A stretch of DNA of 64,000 bases, taken from contig NZ_JBJDPS010000001.1 in assembly GCF_044901685.1 (NCBI RefSeq), forward strand, positions 744,001 to 808,000, read 5' to 3'. Positions 34,425-42,464 of this stretch are shown here, one piece after another. The notes below the pieces were generated by a model. It did not search any database and was not told where the DNA came from. It was given only the letters and a program-made list of their open reading frames with translations. The translations under genes and the position numbers were made by a program. The stretch's first letter is position 1. Each line of letters begins with the position of its first letter. This stretch comes from Micromonospora_G sp044901685. Lineage in GTDB: Bacteria; Actinomycetota; Actinomycetes; Mycobacteriales; Micromonosporaceae.

Positions 34425-34481
34425 GTGTAAGGAAGGGCCCCTTGTTAACGCATAGCGTTAACAAGGGGCCCTTCCTTACAC
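34425..34481. terminator. 27-bp perfect palindromic terminator
   Basis: Arms 34425-34451 and 34455-34481, beginning GTGTAAGGAAGGGCCCC and containing GTTAAC, surround a 3-nt loop. It fills the gap between two convergent genes, ending one base from the esterase stop. Its length and perfection exceed normal terminators, and I believe similar elements are scattered in Micromonosporaceae genomes, so it may be a dispersed repeat. Confidence 0.85.
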
Positions 34482-34482
34482 C

Positions 34483-35457
34483 TCAGGCGGCGAGCAGGTC
34501 GCGCAGCCAGCGGAACTGGGCCCGCTGCTGGAAACCGGCCCCGCCCTCGTGCCCGTTGTACGGCCACACCTTGATCTCCTTCGCCGCACCCGCGTAGTGG
34601 TTGTACGCGGCGAATACCGTCGACGGCGGGCAGACCGCGTCCATCAACGCGACCGAGAAGAGTGCCGGCGCGCTGGCCCGGGTGGCGAAGTTGACCCCGT
34701 CGAAGTAGCCGAGCGTGTCGAAGACCCGCTCGACGCTGTCCCGGTGCGTCCTCAGGTACGTCACCAGTTCGCCGTACGGCATCTCGTCACTGATCTCGGT
34801 GGCCCGCCGGTGGTGGCAGAGGAACGGCACGTCCGGCATCACCCCGGCCAGCCCGTCGACGAGCCCGGAGACCGCGATCGAGATTCCGCCGCCCTGGCTG
34901 ATCCCGGCGACCACCACCCGTTCCGGGTCGACCGCCGGGTGGGACCGGGCCGCGTCGACCGCGCGTACGCCGTCGGTGAAGACCCGCCGGTAGTAGTACT
35001 GCTCCGGGTCGGTGATGCCCCGGGTCATGAAGCCCGGCGTCTGCGGCAGCCCGGCCTGGTCCGGGTCGGGCGTTTCACCGACCAGTGTGCCGACGCTGCC
35101 CTGCCCCCGGGTGTCCATCACCAGGTGCGCGTAACCGGCGGCGCTCCAGGTCAGCCACTCGTGCGGCAGGCCCCGTCCCCGCCCGTAGCCGAGGAACTCC
35201 ACCACGCAGGGCAGCGGGCCGGCGGCGTCGCGGGGGAGCAGGAACCACCCGCGTACGGGCTGACCGGCGAAGCCGGGAAAGGTGACGTCGTACACCCGTA
35301 CCGTGGCGAGGCCGGCGTCGACCGGCTCGAACCGCGCGGGGGTGTCGACGGCTCGGGCCAGCGCGAGGGTGCCGGCCCAGAAGGCGTCGAAGTCGTCCGG
35401 TTCGGTGCGCGCGGGCAGGTAGTCACGGAGTTGGTCCAGCGGCCAGTCGACGAACAT
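34483..35457 (-). CDS. Acetyl xylan esterase / cephalosporin-C deacetylase family protein
   Basis: A 324-residue alpha/beta hydrolase of the AXE1 family. The lid and oxyanion part reads PCVVEFLGYGRGRG, DTRGQGS is the family signature, the nucleophile Ser is in GISQGGGI, the acid Asp follows in ALMDAVCPPSTVFAAYN, and the His is in YNGHEGG. AXE1 enzymes remove acetyl groups from xylo-oligosaccharides or beta-lactams. No signal peptide was seen, so it acts inside the cell. Start ATG 35457 has GGAAGGA upstream and the MFVDWPLDQL opening is typical. It converges on the secreted carbohydrate-binding protein across a long palindrome. Confidence 0.88.
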   Translation of the reverse strand: MFVDWPLDQLRDYLPARTEPDDFDAFWAGTLALARAVDTPARFEPVDAGLATVRVYDVTFPGFAGQPVRGWFLLPRDAAGPLPCVVEFLGYGRGRGLPHEWLTWSAAGYAHLVMDTRGQGSVGTLVGETPDPDQAGLPQTPGFMTRGITDPEQYYYRRVFTDGVRAVDAARSHPAVDPERVVVAGISQGGGISIAVSGLVDGLAGVMPDVPFLCHHRRATEISDEMPYGELVTYLRTHRDSVERVFDTLGYFDGVNFATRASAPALFSVALMDAVCPPSTVFAAYNHYAGAAKEIKVWPYNGHEGGAGFQQRAQFRWLRDLLAA

Positions 35458-35729
35458 GAGGGATGTCCTTCCGTGGGGGCGGCGGCAGCCAACATGATCT
35501 ACCACCACCGCCCGGCGCCGCGCCCCCACCGGCCGTCGCGACCCCCGGGTACGCGAGTACGGAGACGGAGGGTAACGTTGCCGTACTCAGTCCGCTGCTG
35601 CCCGAGGAGGTGGGTCCGATTCTCGTCACGATTGGCGGGTGCTCCCACCACGCGGCACCATGGCTGCCCTGACCCCGGTCGAGGGACGGTAACCGCGGGA
35701 GCGCCCACAGGCGTCCCGAAGGGTCACAC

Positions 35730-36521
35730 ATGTCGACATCCCGCTCCATCCCGGCACCGAGCCGGAACACCGTTGTCAGCGAACTCCGCGCCGCCGGATG
35801 TGTCTTCGCCGAGGACGAGGCCCGTCTGCTGATCGAGGCCGCGGCCACCCCGACCGCGCTCCGGTCGATGGTGCGACGCCGAGTCGCCGGCCTGCCCCTG
35901 GAACACATCGTCGGTTGGGTGGACTTCTGCGGCCTGCGGATCTCGGTCGACCCCGGGGTCTTCGTACCGCGCCGACGTACCGAACTCCTGGTCGACCGGG
36001 CGGTGGAACTCGCACCCGACGGCGCGACCGTCGTCGACCTGGCCTGCGGCTGCGGTGCGGTGGGGCTTGCCGTCGCGGCCCGAGGCAGGGGCGTGACCCT
36101 GCACGCGACCGACATCGACCCGGCGGCCGTACGCTGCGCCGGGCGCAACCTCGAGCCGTACAACGGCCACGTGTACGCCGGAGACCTGTACGACCCGCTG
36201 CCACCCGGACTGCGCGGCCAGGTCGACGTGCTGGTGGCCAACGTTCCCTACGTGCCCAGCGCGGCGGTCGACCTGCTGCCACCGGAGGCGCGACTCCACG
36301 AACCACTGGTCGCGCTCGACGGCGGGGCCGACGGTCTCGACATCCTGCGTCGGGTCGCCGCCGACGCCGCCGACTGGCTCGCCCCCGGCGGCCACCTGCT
36401 GCTGGAGACCAGTGTGGACCAGGTCGACGCCGCGCTCGCCGCGCTGGCCGGCGCCGGGCTCACCCCGGCCGCGACCCACGACGAGGAGTTGGGGGCCACC
36501 GTCGTCATCGGCCGCCGCTGA
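35730..36521 (+). CDS. PrmC/HemK-like protein-(glutamine-N5) methyltransferase homologue
   Basis: A 263-residue SAM methyltransferase. An N-terminal helical region with PLEHIVGWVDFCGL is characteristic of the PrmC group. The SAM site is VVDLACGCGAVGLAVAARG. The substrate motif, usually NPPY, is NVPYVP, which matches a separate PrmC-like group (TIGR03704 type) whose substrate is unknown. It is probably cytoplasmic and acts on a Gln side chain of some protein, but not clearly a release factor. The gene end is partly duplicated: ELGATVVIGRR-stop is followed 47 bp later by EQGATLVTGRR-stop. It converges on the ApbE-like gene with no visible hairpin. Confidence 0.8.
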   Translation: MSTSRSIPAPSRNTVVSELRAAGCVFAEDEARLLIEAAATPTALRSMVRRRVAGLPLEHIVGWVDFCGLRISVDPGVFVPRRRTELLVDRAVELAPDGATVVDLACGCGAVGLAVAARGRGVTLHATDIDPAAVRCAGRNLEPYNGHVYAGDLYDPLPPGLRGQVDVLVANVPYVPSAAVDLLPPEARLHEPLVALDGGADGLDILRRVAADAADWLAPGGHLLLETSVDQVDAALAALAGAGLTPAATHDEELGATVVIGRR

Positions 36522-36551
36522 CCCGGGACCGGGAGCAGGGGGCGACCCTCG

Positions 36552-37484
36552 TCACCGGCCGCCGCTGACCCACGCCGGCATCGGTTCGCTCGCCCGTCCC
36601 GCGAGTACGTGCGTCGCCGTGCCACGCCCGGCAAGCGCGACGAGTGGGCCGGTGCCGACCGTGGCGACGGTGCCGTCCGGCGCGACCAGCCGGGCGTCGA
36701 CCCCGAGCCTGGCCAGCCACGGTCCCGCCCCGGTGCCGCGTACGAACGCGGCGACGCTCAGCGCCTTCGCGACCACCGGGTCGCCAGCCGCCACGGTGAC
36801 CCGGCGCCAAACCGGTGCCGGCGGGCGGCCGGTGCGAGGATCGACGATCGGCCGGGTCGGGCCGCCACCCGTCGCGCGGGTGGTGGCGAGCGCACCCCGG
36901 TCCAGGCCGAGCACGGCACCGTCGAGCGGCACCCGCCAGCCACCCGGCGGTGGCGGCCCGGCGGTCGCGACACATCCGCCGATCGCCACCAGCGCGCCGT
37001 CGGCGCCACGCGCCGCGAGCTGGTCGGCGCAGCGTCGCGCGGTGACCGCCCGCGCGGTCGCCCGGAGATCGAGCAGCAGGGTCGCCGGCAGCGTCAACCA
37101 GCCGTCGCCGAGCACCACCTGACGCCACCCGGCCGGTCGCGGCACCGGCCGTGACGTCGGACCGTAGACCGGCAGCCAGCCGGGTCCGGTGCGGGACAGC
37201 CGGAGCAGGGCGGCACCCACCGTCGGGTCGACGTCGCCGCCGGTCAGCTCGGCGGCGCTCAGGGCGGCGCCGACCAACTCGGCCAGCCGTGGACCGACCG
37301 GCACCGGGCGCCCGACCGAGCGGTGCACCCGGCACAGCTCGCTGCCGCCCCAGCGGGAGCCACAGGCCCGGTCCAGCCCGGCCAGCTCCGACGTGACCAG
37401 GCGGCGGGCGGTCCGTGCGGTCGCGTCCCCGGCGACCACCACCCGTACCTCGATGCCCCGATCCGACCAGCGCGCCTCCGCCAT
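36552..37484 (-). CDS. apbE: ApbE-like FAD:protein FMN transferase homologue
   Basis: A 310-residue protein. It has the ApbE order: a SELCRVHR region, TGGDVDPTVG, LLLDLRATARAVTARRCADQL, IGGCVATAG (GGD becomes GGC) and PIVDPRTGRPPAPVWRRVTVAAGD. The usual metal site AD-x-L-A-T near the end reads AKALSV, so the Asp and Thr that bind Mg2+ seem to be replaced. Classical ApbE transfers FMN to a Thr of its partner; here no signal peptide and no obvious partner gene are seen. Activity is therefore uncertain, while family membership is clear. ATG 37484 is the first in frame. Confidence 0.75.
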   Translation of the reverse strand: MAEARWSDRGIEVRVVVAGDATARTARRLVTSELAGLDRACGSRWGGSELCRVHRSVGRPVPVGPRLAELVGAALSAAELTGGDVDPTVGAALLRLSRTGPGWLPVYGPTSRPVPRPAGWRQVVLGDGWLTLPATLLLDLRATARAVTARRCADQLAARGADGALVAIGGCVATAGPPPPGGWRVPLDGAVLGLDRGALATTRATGGGPTRPIVDPRTGRPPAPVWRRVTVAAGDPVVAKALSVAAFVRGTGAGPWLARLGVDARLVAPDGTVATVGTGPLVALAGRGTATHVLAGRASEPMPAWVSGGR

Positions 37485-37648
37485 GGTGACCTCCCGATCT
37501 CGACGGCGGGCCGCTCAGCGCTCGCCGTGACCCTGCCGAACCACCCCGCTACCGTCGTCGGCCTCGCTGAGCAGGCGGTATGTCGCACCTGTGTGTCCGC
37601 TGTGAGCCCCGGTCGCTCCCCGCGTGGCCGACTCCGATCTCATGGCTG

Positions 37649-37670
37649 TTACACAGCCGGTACACAGGTA
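37649..37670. promoter_or_regulatory. 11-bp direct repeat (TACACAG) upstream of response regulator
   Basis: TTACACAG at 37649-37656 and GTACACAG at 37660-37667 are 11 bp apart, one helical turn. That is the arrangement bound by OmpR/PhoB-type dimers. GGCTGT-TAC-ACAGCC (37644-37658) overlaps the first unit as a small palindrome. Autoregulation by the downstream gene is plausible but unproven. Confidence 0.45.
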
Positions 37671-37711
37671 GCGATGAGGTGCGGCCCAGCTACCGGCCGC
37701 AACATAGGAGG

Positions 37712-38458
37712 ATGACGACCGACGCACGCCCCAACGGCCGGCAGATCGAGCTGCGACGCCCCGACGGCGAACCCGTACGGGTGCTCGTCGTCGACGACGA
37801 GAGCGTGCTCACCGACCTGCTCTGCATGGCGCTGCGGTACGAGGGCTGGGAGGTGCGCAGCGCCGACACCGGCCGGGACGCGGTACGCCAGGCCAAGCAC
37901 TTCCAGCCGGACGCGGTGGTCCTCGACGTCATGCTGCCCGACCTCGACGGGCTTGAGGTGCTGCGGCGGCTGCGTGGGCACGCCCCGACGATGCCCGTCC
38001 TCTTCCTCACCGCCCGGGACTCGGTCGAGGACCGGATCGCCGGCCTCACCGCCGGCGGCGACGACTACGTGACCAAACCGTTCAGCCTGGAGGAGGTCGT
38101 CGCCCGGCTGCGCGGGCTGATGCGCCGGGCCGGGGTCGGCGTGGCCAACGAACCGGAGGCGGTGCTGGTGGTCGGCGACCTGACCCTGGACGAGGAGAGC
38201 CACGAGGTGCACCGCGCCGGCCAGCTCATCGCGCTCACCAGCACCGAGTTCGACCTGCTCCGCTACCTGATGCGCAACCCGCGCCGGGTGCTGAGCAAGG
38301 CTCAGATCCTGGACCGGGTCTGGAACTACGACTTCGGCGGCCAGGCCAACATCGTCGAGCTCTACATCTCGTACCTGCGCAAGAAGATCGACGCGGGCCG
38401 GGAGCCGATGATCCACACCCTGCGCGGAGCGGGTTATGTCCTCAAGCCCGCCGCCTGA
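37712..38458 (+). CDS. OmpR/PhoB-family response regulator
   Basis: A 248-residue two-domain regulator. The receiver (about 22-140) has the acidic pair VVDDES, phospho-acceptor Asp72 in VVLDVMLPD, the switch Thr in LFLTARD and Lys in DDYVTKPF. The winged helix (about 155-245) has LTSTEFDLLRYLMRNP and VELYISYLRKKID. ATG 37712 directly abuts AGGAGG (37706-37711), leaving no normal spacer. Upstream in-frame codons without a site make this still the best start, so weak or unusual initiation is likely. Its 3' end overlaps the histidine kinase by 23 nt. It probably binds direct-repeat DNA near its own promoter. Confidence 0.92.
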   Translation: MTTDARPNGRQIELRRPDGEPVRVLVVDDESVLTDLLCMALRYEGWEVRSADTGRDAVRQAKHFQPDAVVLDVMLPDLDGLEVLRRLRGHAPTMPVLFLTARDSVEDRIAGLTAGGDDYVTKPFSLEEVVARLRGLMRRAGVGVANEPEAVLVVGDLTLDEESHEVHRAGQLIALTSTEFDLLRYLMRNPRRVLSKAQILDRVWNYDFGGQANIVELYISYLRKKIDAGREPMIHTLRGAGYVLKPAA

Positions 38459-39932
38459 TGCCACCGGCCTGCGCCGCTGGCTCGCCGGCCGCTCCCTGCG
38501 GGCCCGGCTGGTCGCCGCCGTCGTCGCCCTGGTCGCGGTCGTCTGCGTGCTGGTCGGCGGGGCCACCACGCTCGCCCTGCGCCACTCGCTGATCCGCCAG
38601 CTCGACCAGCAGGTGAGCGCGGTCGCCGGCCGCGCTCCCGGGCCGCCCGACGGGTTCCGCCCGTCCGGCTCCGGACCGGGCGCCGGATACCCCTACCAGC
38701 GCGGACAGCCGATCGGCACGCTCACCGCGATGATCGCGGACGGGGAGTTCGTGTGGGCATCCACCCTCCCGGCCGACGGCGACGCCGCGTCACAGCCGGT
38801 GCCGGACGCGCAGCGGGCCATCCTGGCCGACCTGCCGGCCGACCGCCGGCCGTACACCCGCACCCTCGGCGACCTGGGCGACTACCGGCTGGTCGCCCGG
38901 GAGTTGTCGGACGGCGACGTGGTGGTCACCGGCCTGCCGCTGGCCGAGCTGGAACAGACCGTCTGGCAGATGGCCGGCATGGCGGCCGGCATCGCCACCG
39001 CCGGGCTGCTCCTCGCCGGCACCGCCGGGGCACTGATCGTACGGGCGTCACTGCGACCGCTGCGCCGGGTCGCCGCCACCGCCGGCCGGGTCGCCGAACT
39101 GCCACTGGACCGGGGCGAGGTCGCCCTCGCCGTCCGGGTGCCGCCCGGGGACACCGACCAACGTACCGAGGTGGGCCAGGTCGGGGCCGCGCTCAACCGG
39201 ATGCTCGGTCACGTCGCCGCCGCGCTCGCCGCCCGCCAGGCCAGCGAGACCCGGGTACGTCAGTTCGTCGCCGACGCCAGCCACGAACTGCGTACGCCCC
39301 TCGCCGCGATCCGGGGCTACGCCGAACTCACCCGACGGGGTCGCGACCCGGTCCCGCCGGACATCGCGCACGCCCTGCGCCGGATCGAGTCGGAGGGGAC
39401 CAGGATGACCGCCCTCGTCGACGACCTGCTGCTGCTCGCCCGACTCGACGCCGGACGCCCACTCGCGTTCGAACCGGTCGACCTCAGCGCGCTCGCGGTC
39501 GACGCGGTCAGCGACGCGCACGTCGCCGGCCCCGACCACCGCTGGCGGCTCGACCTGCCCGACCGGGCGGTCTGCGTCGACGGCGACCCGGCGAGGCTGC
39601 ACCAGATCCTGGCGAACCTGCTCACCAACGCCCGTACCCACACACCGCCCGGCACCACGGTCACCACCAGCCTGAGCACGATCGGATCGGACGGGGTCGC
39701 GCTCACCGTGCTCGACGACGGACCCGGCATCCCGGAGGCGTTGCAGGGCGAGGTCTTCGAGCGGTTCGCCCGGGGCGACACCTCCCGGTCCCGGGCCGCC
39801 GGCAGCACCGGTCTGGGACTGGCGATCGTGGCCGCCGTGGTCGAGGCGCACCGGGGAACGGTCAGCCTGACCAGCCGACCCGGACACACCGCGCTGACGG
39901 TCCGGCTGCCCCGACTCGCGGCGGACACCTAG
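38436..39932 (+). CDS. Sensor histidine kinase
   Basis: A 498-residue membrane kinase paired with the upstream regulator. First span about 28-50, extracytoplasmic sensor region about 50-175, second span about 177-200, then a HAMP linker. The dimerisation box is FVADASHELRTPLAAIRGYAELTR, with phospho-acceptor His283. The ATPase domain has QILANLLTNARTHTPPGT (N box), DDGPGIPE (G1) and RAAGSTGLGLAIV (G2). It reads an unknown envelope signal and phosphorylates Asp72 of the regulator. Start ATG 38436 lies inside the regulator gene, so translation is coupled. The stop overlaps that of the truncated gene on the other strand (CTAG). Confidence 0.92.
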   Translation: MSSSPPPDATGLRRWLAGRSLRARLVAAVVALVAVVCVLVGGATTLALRHSLIRQLDQQVSAVAGRAPGPPDGFRPSGSGPGAGYPYQRGQPIGTLTAMIADGEFVWASTLPADGDAASQPVPDAQRAILADLPADRRPYTRTLGDLGDYRLVARELSDGDVVVTGLPLAELEQTVWQMAGMAAGIATAGLLLAGTAGALIVRASLRPLRRVAATAGRVAELPLDRGEVALAVRVPPGDTDQRTEVGQVGAALNRMLGHVAAALAARQASETRVRQFVADASHELRTPLAAIRGYAELTRRGRDPVPPDIAHALRRIESEGTRMTALVDDLLLLARLDAGRPLAFEPVDLSALAVDAVSDAHVAGPDHRWRLDLPDRAVCVDGDPARLHQILANLLTNARTHTPPGTTVTTSLSTIGSDGVALTVLDDGPGIPEALQGEVFERFARGDTSRSRAAGSTGLGLAIVAAVVEAHRGTVSLTSRPGHTALTVRLPRLAADT

Positions 39933-40306
39933 GCCACACGCATCAGATGATCGTGTAGGCGGGCGTGGCGGAATTGGTAGACCGCACCGGCCTGGCGTAA
40001 CACCCCTCGCTGGTGAGCGTCTTCGAGGAACGCGAGTACCGCCCAGGGCAGCCGCCCGGTAAGGGGAAGCCATATCCGGACGAAGACCACCCAGTGCCCC
40101 CACGCGGTGAGTGTGAGTACTACTCCGAGTCCGCCGCCGAGCGCGACGACAACACCGGCGGCGAGCGCGGCTCCGAGCCCGAACGTGAGTGGGCCGACGA
40201 GTCCCTGCAAGAGTTCGACCGCGGCCCAGAGGGCCAGTGCGACCATGAGCCCGAACAGGGGGCCGATCAGCAGCAGTTGGAGGATCACCAATCCCGGCCC
40301 GCTCAC
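39929..40306 (-). pseudogene. C-terminal fragment of a large NACHT-type membrane protein
   Basis: About 125 codons with four hydrophobic segments and the ending LPWAVLAFLEDAHQRGVLRQAGAVYQFRHARLHDHL. That tail is characteristic of large actinobacterial NACHT/NTPase membrane proteins, in which it ends an 800-residue-plus chain. The sequence upstream of about 40306 belongs to the neighbouring esterase fragment on the other strand, so the whole N-terminal part is gone. The segment encoding YQFRHAR is the complement of a tRNA-Leu-like 5' half. It is not expected to be functional. Confidence 0.65.
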
Positions 40307-40313
40307 TCCCCAG

Positions 40314-40925
40314 AATTGGAAGACCTTCCACCTCGACCAGTTGATCCCGTTGATCGACGCCAACCTGAAGACCATCCCCGCCAGGTCGGCCAGGGCGATC
40401 TCCGGCCACTCGATGGGGGGTTTCGGCGCGTTCCACTACGCCGGGCACCGGCCGGACCTGTTCAGCTACGTGGGCAGCTTCTCCGGCGATCTCGACCTGA
40501 TGAACCCGGCGATACGCGCCGCCGTGGTCGGCAGCACGCAGTCAGCGTCCTACGGCACCCCGACCGTGGCGATGAGCGCGATCTTCGGTCCGCCGGTGTG
40601 GCCACTGGACGGTGTCTGGGCCGAACGGAGTCCTGCCCAGCATGTCGGTTCTTTGCGCGGCATGGGCATCGCCATGTACTTCGGCGACGGCGGCAACCTG
40701 CTGGTCGACCCGATCCAGGCCATGGCCGAGGTGGTCGTCAGACAGACGGCCCTGGTGACCTCGGCCAACCTGACCGCAGCGGCCATCCCGCACCATCTTG
40801 TCGACTACGGCGACGGGAGTGCCTGGGCCCCCGGGTGCACCGGTAAGCACAACCAGGACGCCTGTCTACAGGCCGACATGGACCACTTCGTATCGTTGAT
40901 CATGGAGCGGCTCCAACGCCCGTGA
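40314..40925 (+). pseudogene. 3' fragment of an alpha/beta-hydrolase esterase
   Basis: About 203 codons. They start inside the protein at NWKTFHLDQLIPLIDANLKTIP and carry the nucleophile in ISGHSMGGFGAFHYAGHRPDLF and the end DMDHFVSLIMERL, as in the antigen-85/esterase-D-like family. The N-terminal 80-100 residues, including the oxyanion region and any signal peptide, are missing. In-frame codons upstream (to 40107) are the antisense of the NACHT fragment. The break point coincides with that of the NACHT fragment, indicating a single joining event. It is probably inactive. Confidence 0.7.
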
Positions 40926-41180
40926 CCTCCGTGTTCCTTCGAGAGGCAGCGATGAAGGACTCGACTCGATCCAGGTCTTCCGGTTGCAGGCCCCGGCTCG
41001 ACGCGGGAGCTATCAGGAGTGCCCGGCCGTTGGCCGTCAACTCGTCACGCAGCCGGCCCGGTGCGGGCAGGGCCTCGTCGTCGGCCGGTTCACGTTGATG
41101 ACCCCGTCGACATCCAGCAACCACACCGGGCGTTCGGAAGACAGGCCCGTTCTTGTCGCGTCACCGACGGGTACGACCAT
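40900..41180 (-). pseudogene. HAD-hydrolase remnant with internal deletion and frame change
   Basis: Reading from 41180, SERPVWLLDVDGVINV is the DxDG start of a HAD phosphatase-like protein. The frame then shifts near 41095-41105 to GRLRDELTANGRALLIAPASSRGLQPEDLDRVESFIA, which resembles the C-terminal end of the same family. The catalytic middle (about 90 residues) is absent. The stop (40900) overlaps the end of the esterase fragment. It is a third broken gene in the same 1.25 kb. Confidence 0.65.
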
Positions 41181-41442
41181 GGCAGCACGGTAGCGGAACC
41201 GGTGTGCCGTCCGAGCGGCATTTCGGCCGTGGGTGCTCACGCGGTCCGCGCTGGCTCAACCGCCGCTCGGTGGACCGTCGACTGTGGCGTGGACGACACC
41301 CGGGGCCTGAACCGTCCGCCCCCGCTTCCGTCTGTCGGGGTGAAGTCACGGACATTGAGAAGCTACTCGTGAGGACAGTCGTCGGGGCAGTGGCAACGAA
41401 GAATCCCGGTGCCGGCGGCGGTTCGACCCGGAGGAGAAGACG

Positions 41443-41763
41443 TTGACAACCACCGAAGCCAAGGCCCCCAGCAAGCACTTCGGCCGAACCCTCGGTATCG
41501 GCGTACTCATTCAGATCGTCGTGATCGTGGGGACGTACTTCGTTGTTCGTTTCACCTCGTTGGGGGACGACGGCCTGGTCGGCCTGGTGTTCTTCTTTGG
41601 GATCGTCGGCGCGCTGGATGCCCTCGTCCTCATTGTGGAGATCATCCTCGTCGCGATCCCTGCGACCCGGGCACGCATAGGGTCGGGACCGGGCCTGCTC
41701 CTGGGCTGGCTGCTCGGCTTCATCCTGCAACTGCTGCCGTTCATCATCATCAACCTCACCTGA
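41443..41763 (+). CDS. Small membrane protein of unknown function
   Basis: A 106-residue protein with three predicted membrane spans (about 18-36, 44-68, 80-104), the last ending two residues before the stop. It begins with the rare start TTG at 41443, preceded by GGAGGAG at 41430-41436, which decides the start. No conserved motif or named family was recognised. It is probably in one transcript with the membrane protein 105 bp downstream. Both are short, hydrophobic and end before a strong terminator. Confidence 0.65.
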   Translation: MTTTEAKAPSKHFGRTLGIGVLIQIVVIVGTYFVVRFTSLGDDGLVGLVFFFGIVGALDALVLIVEIILVAIPATRARIGSGPGLLLGWLLGFILQLLPFIIINLT

Positions 41764-41868
41764 GCCTCCCCGGAGACGGCGAGCTTGCTCAACCGTCTGC
41801 GTCACCCTCCCGAGCGGTTTGATCGGCGCCGATACGATGCCGGCGGACGACAGGTGAAGGAGTGGTCG

Positions 41869-42339
41869 ATGGCCGACGACTGGACGACAGGGAGCTCCTC
41901 GGCGGGCGGGTCCCGGCCTCCACTGCGACCGCGCTACAGCAGACCAACACCGCAGAGGCCGACGACAAGACCCGGTTCGGTCTGGGCGGTCTTCCTCCTG
42001 CTCGTCCTGTTCGGTCTGCTCGGCGCGCTGGTGGGCGGGGTGCTGCTGGAGGACGCGGTCTCCCACGGCGAGGAGGAGCAGGTCATCGTCATGACGGTGA
42101 TCAGCCTGCTGCTCTCCCTGGTCCAGGTCGCGGTCGGCATCGGCATCTTCGTCGGGAAGAGATGGGGCCGCAGCGGAGCGTTGGTCGTCTGCGCCGTCAA
42201 CGTGGCCGTCATCGTCGTCGGGGCGGCGCTGGACCGGGTGGGTAACGGCGCGGCGTGGATATCCGTCGCCGTCAACGGTGCGTTGATCTTCATCTTGCTC
42301 GGCGAGAAGGTGCACACCTGGACCGGCGGCGACGCCTGA
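41869..42339 (+). CDS. Membrane protein with basic N-terminal tail
   Basis: A 156-residue protein. Its N-terminal 35 residues are Pro/Arg/Ser-rich and probably cytoplasmic, followed by four predicted spans (about 38-58, 72-92, 100-118, 124-146). The start ATG 41869 follows GAAGGAG by 8 nt. The pattern resembles small actinobacterial integral membrane proteins without a known function. No catalytic motif was seen. A terminator at 42406 ends the unit. Confidence 0.68.
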   Translation: MADDWTTGSSSAGGSRPPLRPRYSRPTPQRPTTRPGSVWAVFLLLVLFGLLGALVGGVLLEDAVSHGEEEQVIVMTVISLLLSLVQVAVGIGIFVGKRWGRSGALVVCAVNVAVIVVGAALDRVGNGAAWISVAVNGALIFILLGEKVHTWTGGDA

Positions 42340-42405
42340 CAACACGCCCGACAACACGCCTCACAAGGGCCTTACAACAGCTTCGCCGACAACGGTGCCG
42401 GTGCA

Positions 42406-42444
42406 CCGCCGGCCGGCCGCTGAGGAGGACCGGCCGACCGGCGG
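42406..42444. terminator. Hairpin terminator between convergent genes
   Basis: Arms 42406-42418 and 42432-42444 pair over 12 of 13 bases (CCGCCGGCCGGCC against GGCCGACCGGCGG). The loop is 13 nt. It separates the plus-strand membrane protein (ending 42339) from the minus-strand ABC ATPase (ending 42465). Confidence 0.75.
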
Positions 42445-42464
42445 TGGCCTGAGGGCAGGCCGGG

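Noticed and set aside
39958..39996. tRNA-Leu-like sequence GCGGGCGTGGCGGAATTGG
   Set aside because: Only the 5' acceptor and D-arm match. No anticodon stem, T-arm or 3' acceptor follows, and the bases are explained as the complement of a conserved YQFRHAR coding tail of the NACHT-type fragment. It could still confuse tRNA finders or act as an integration bait.
40314..40925. Intact esterase gene
   Set aside because: The N-terminal third is missing and the upstream codons are antisense to another gene, so I list it as a fragment.
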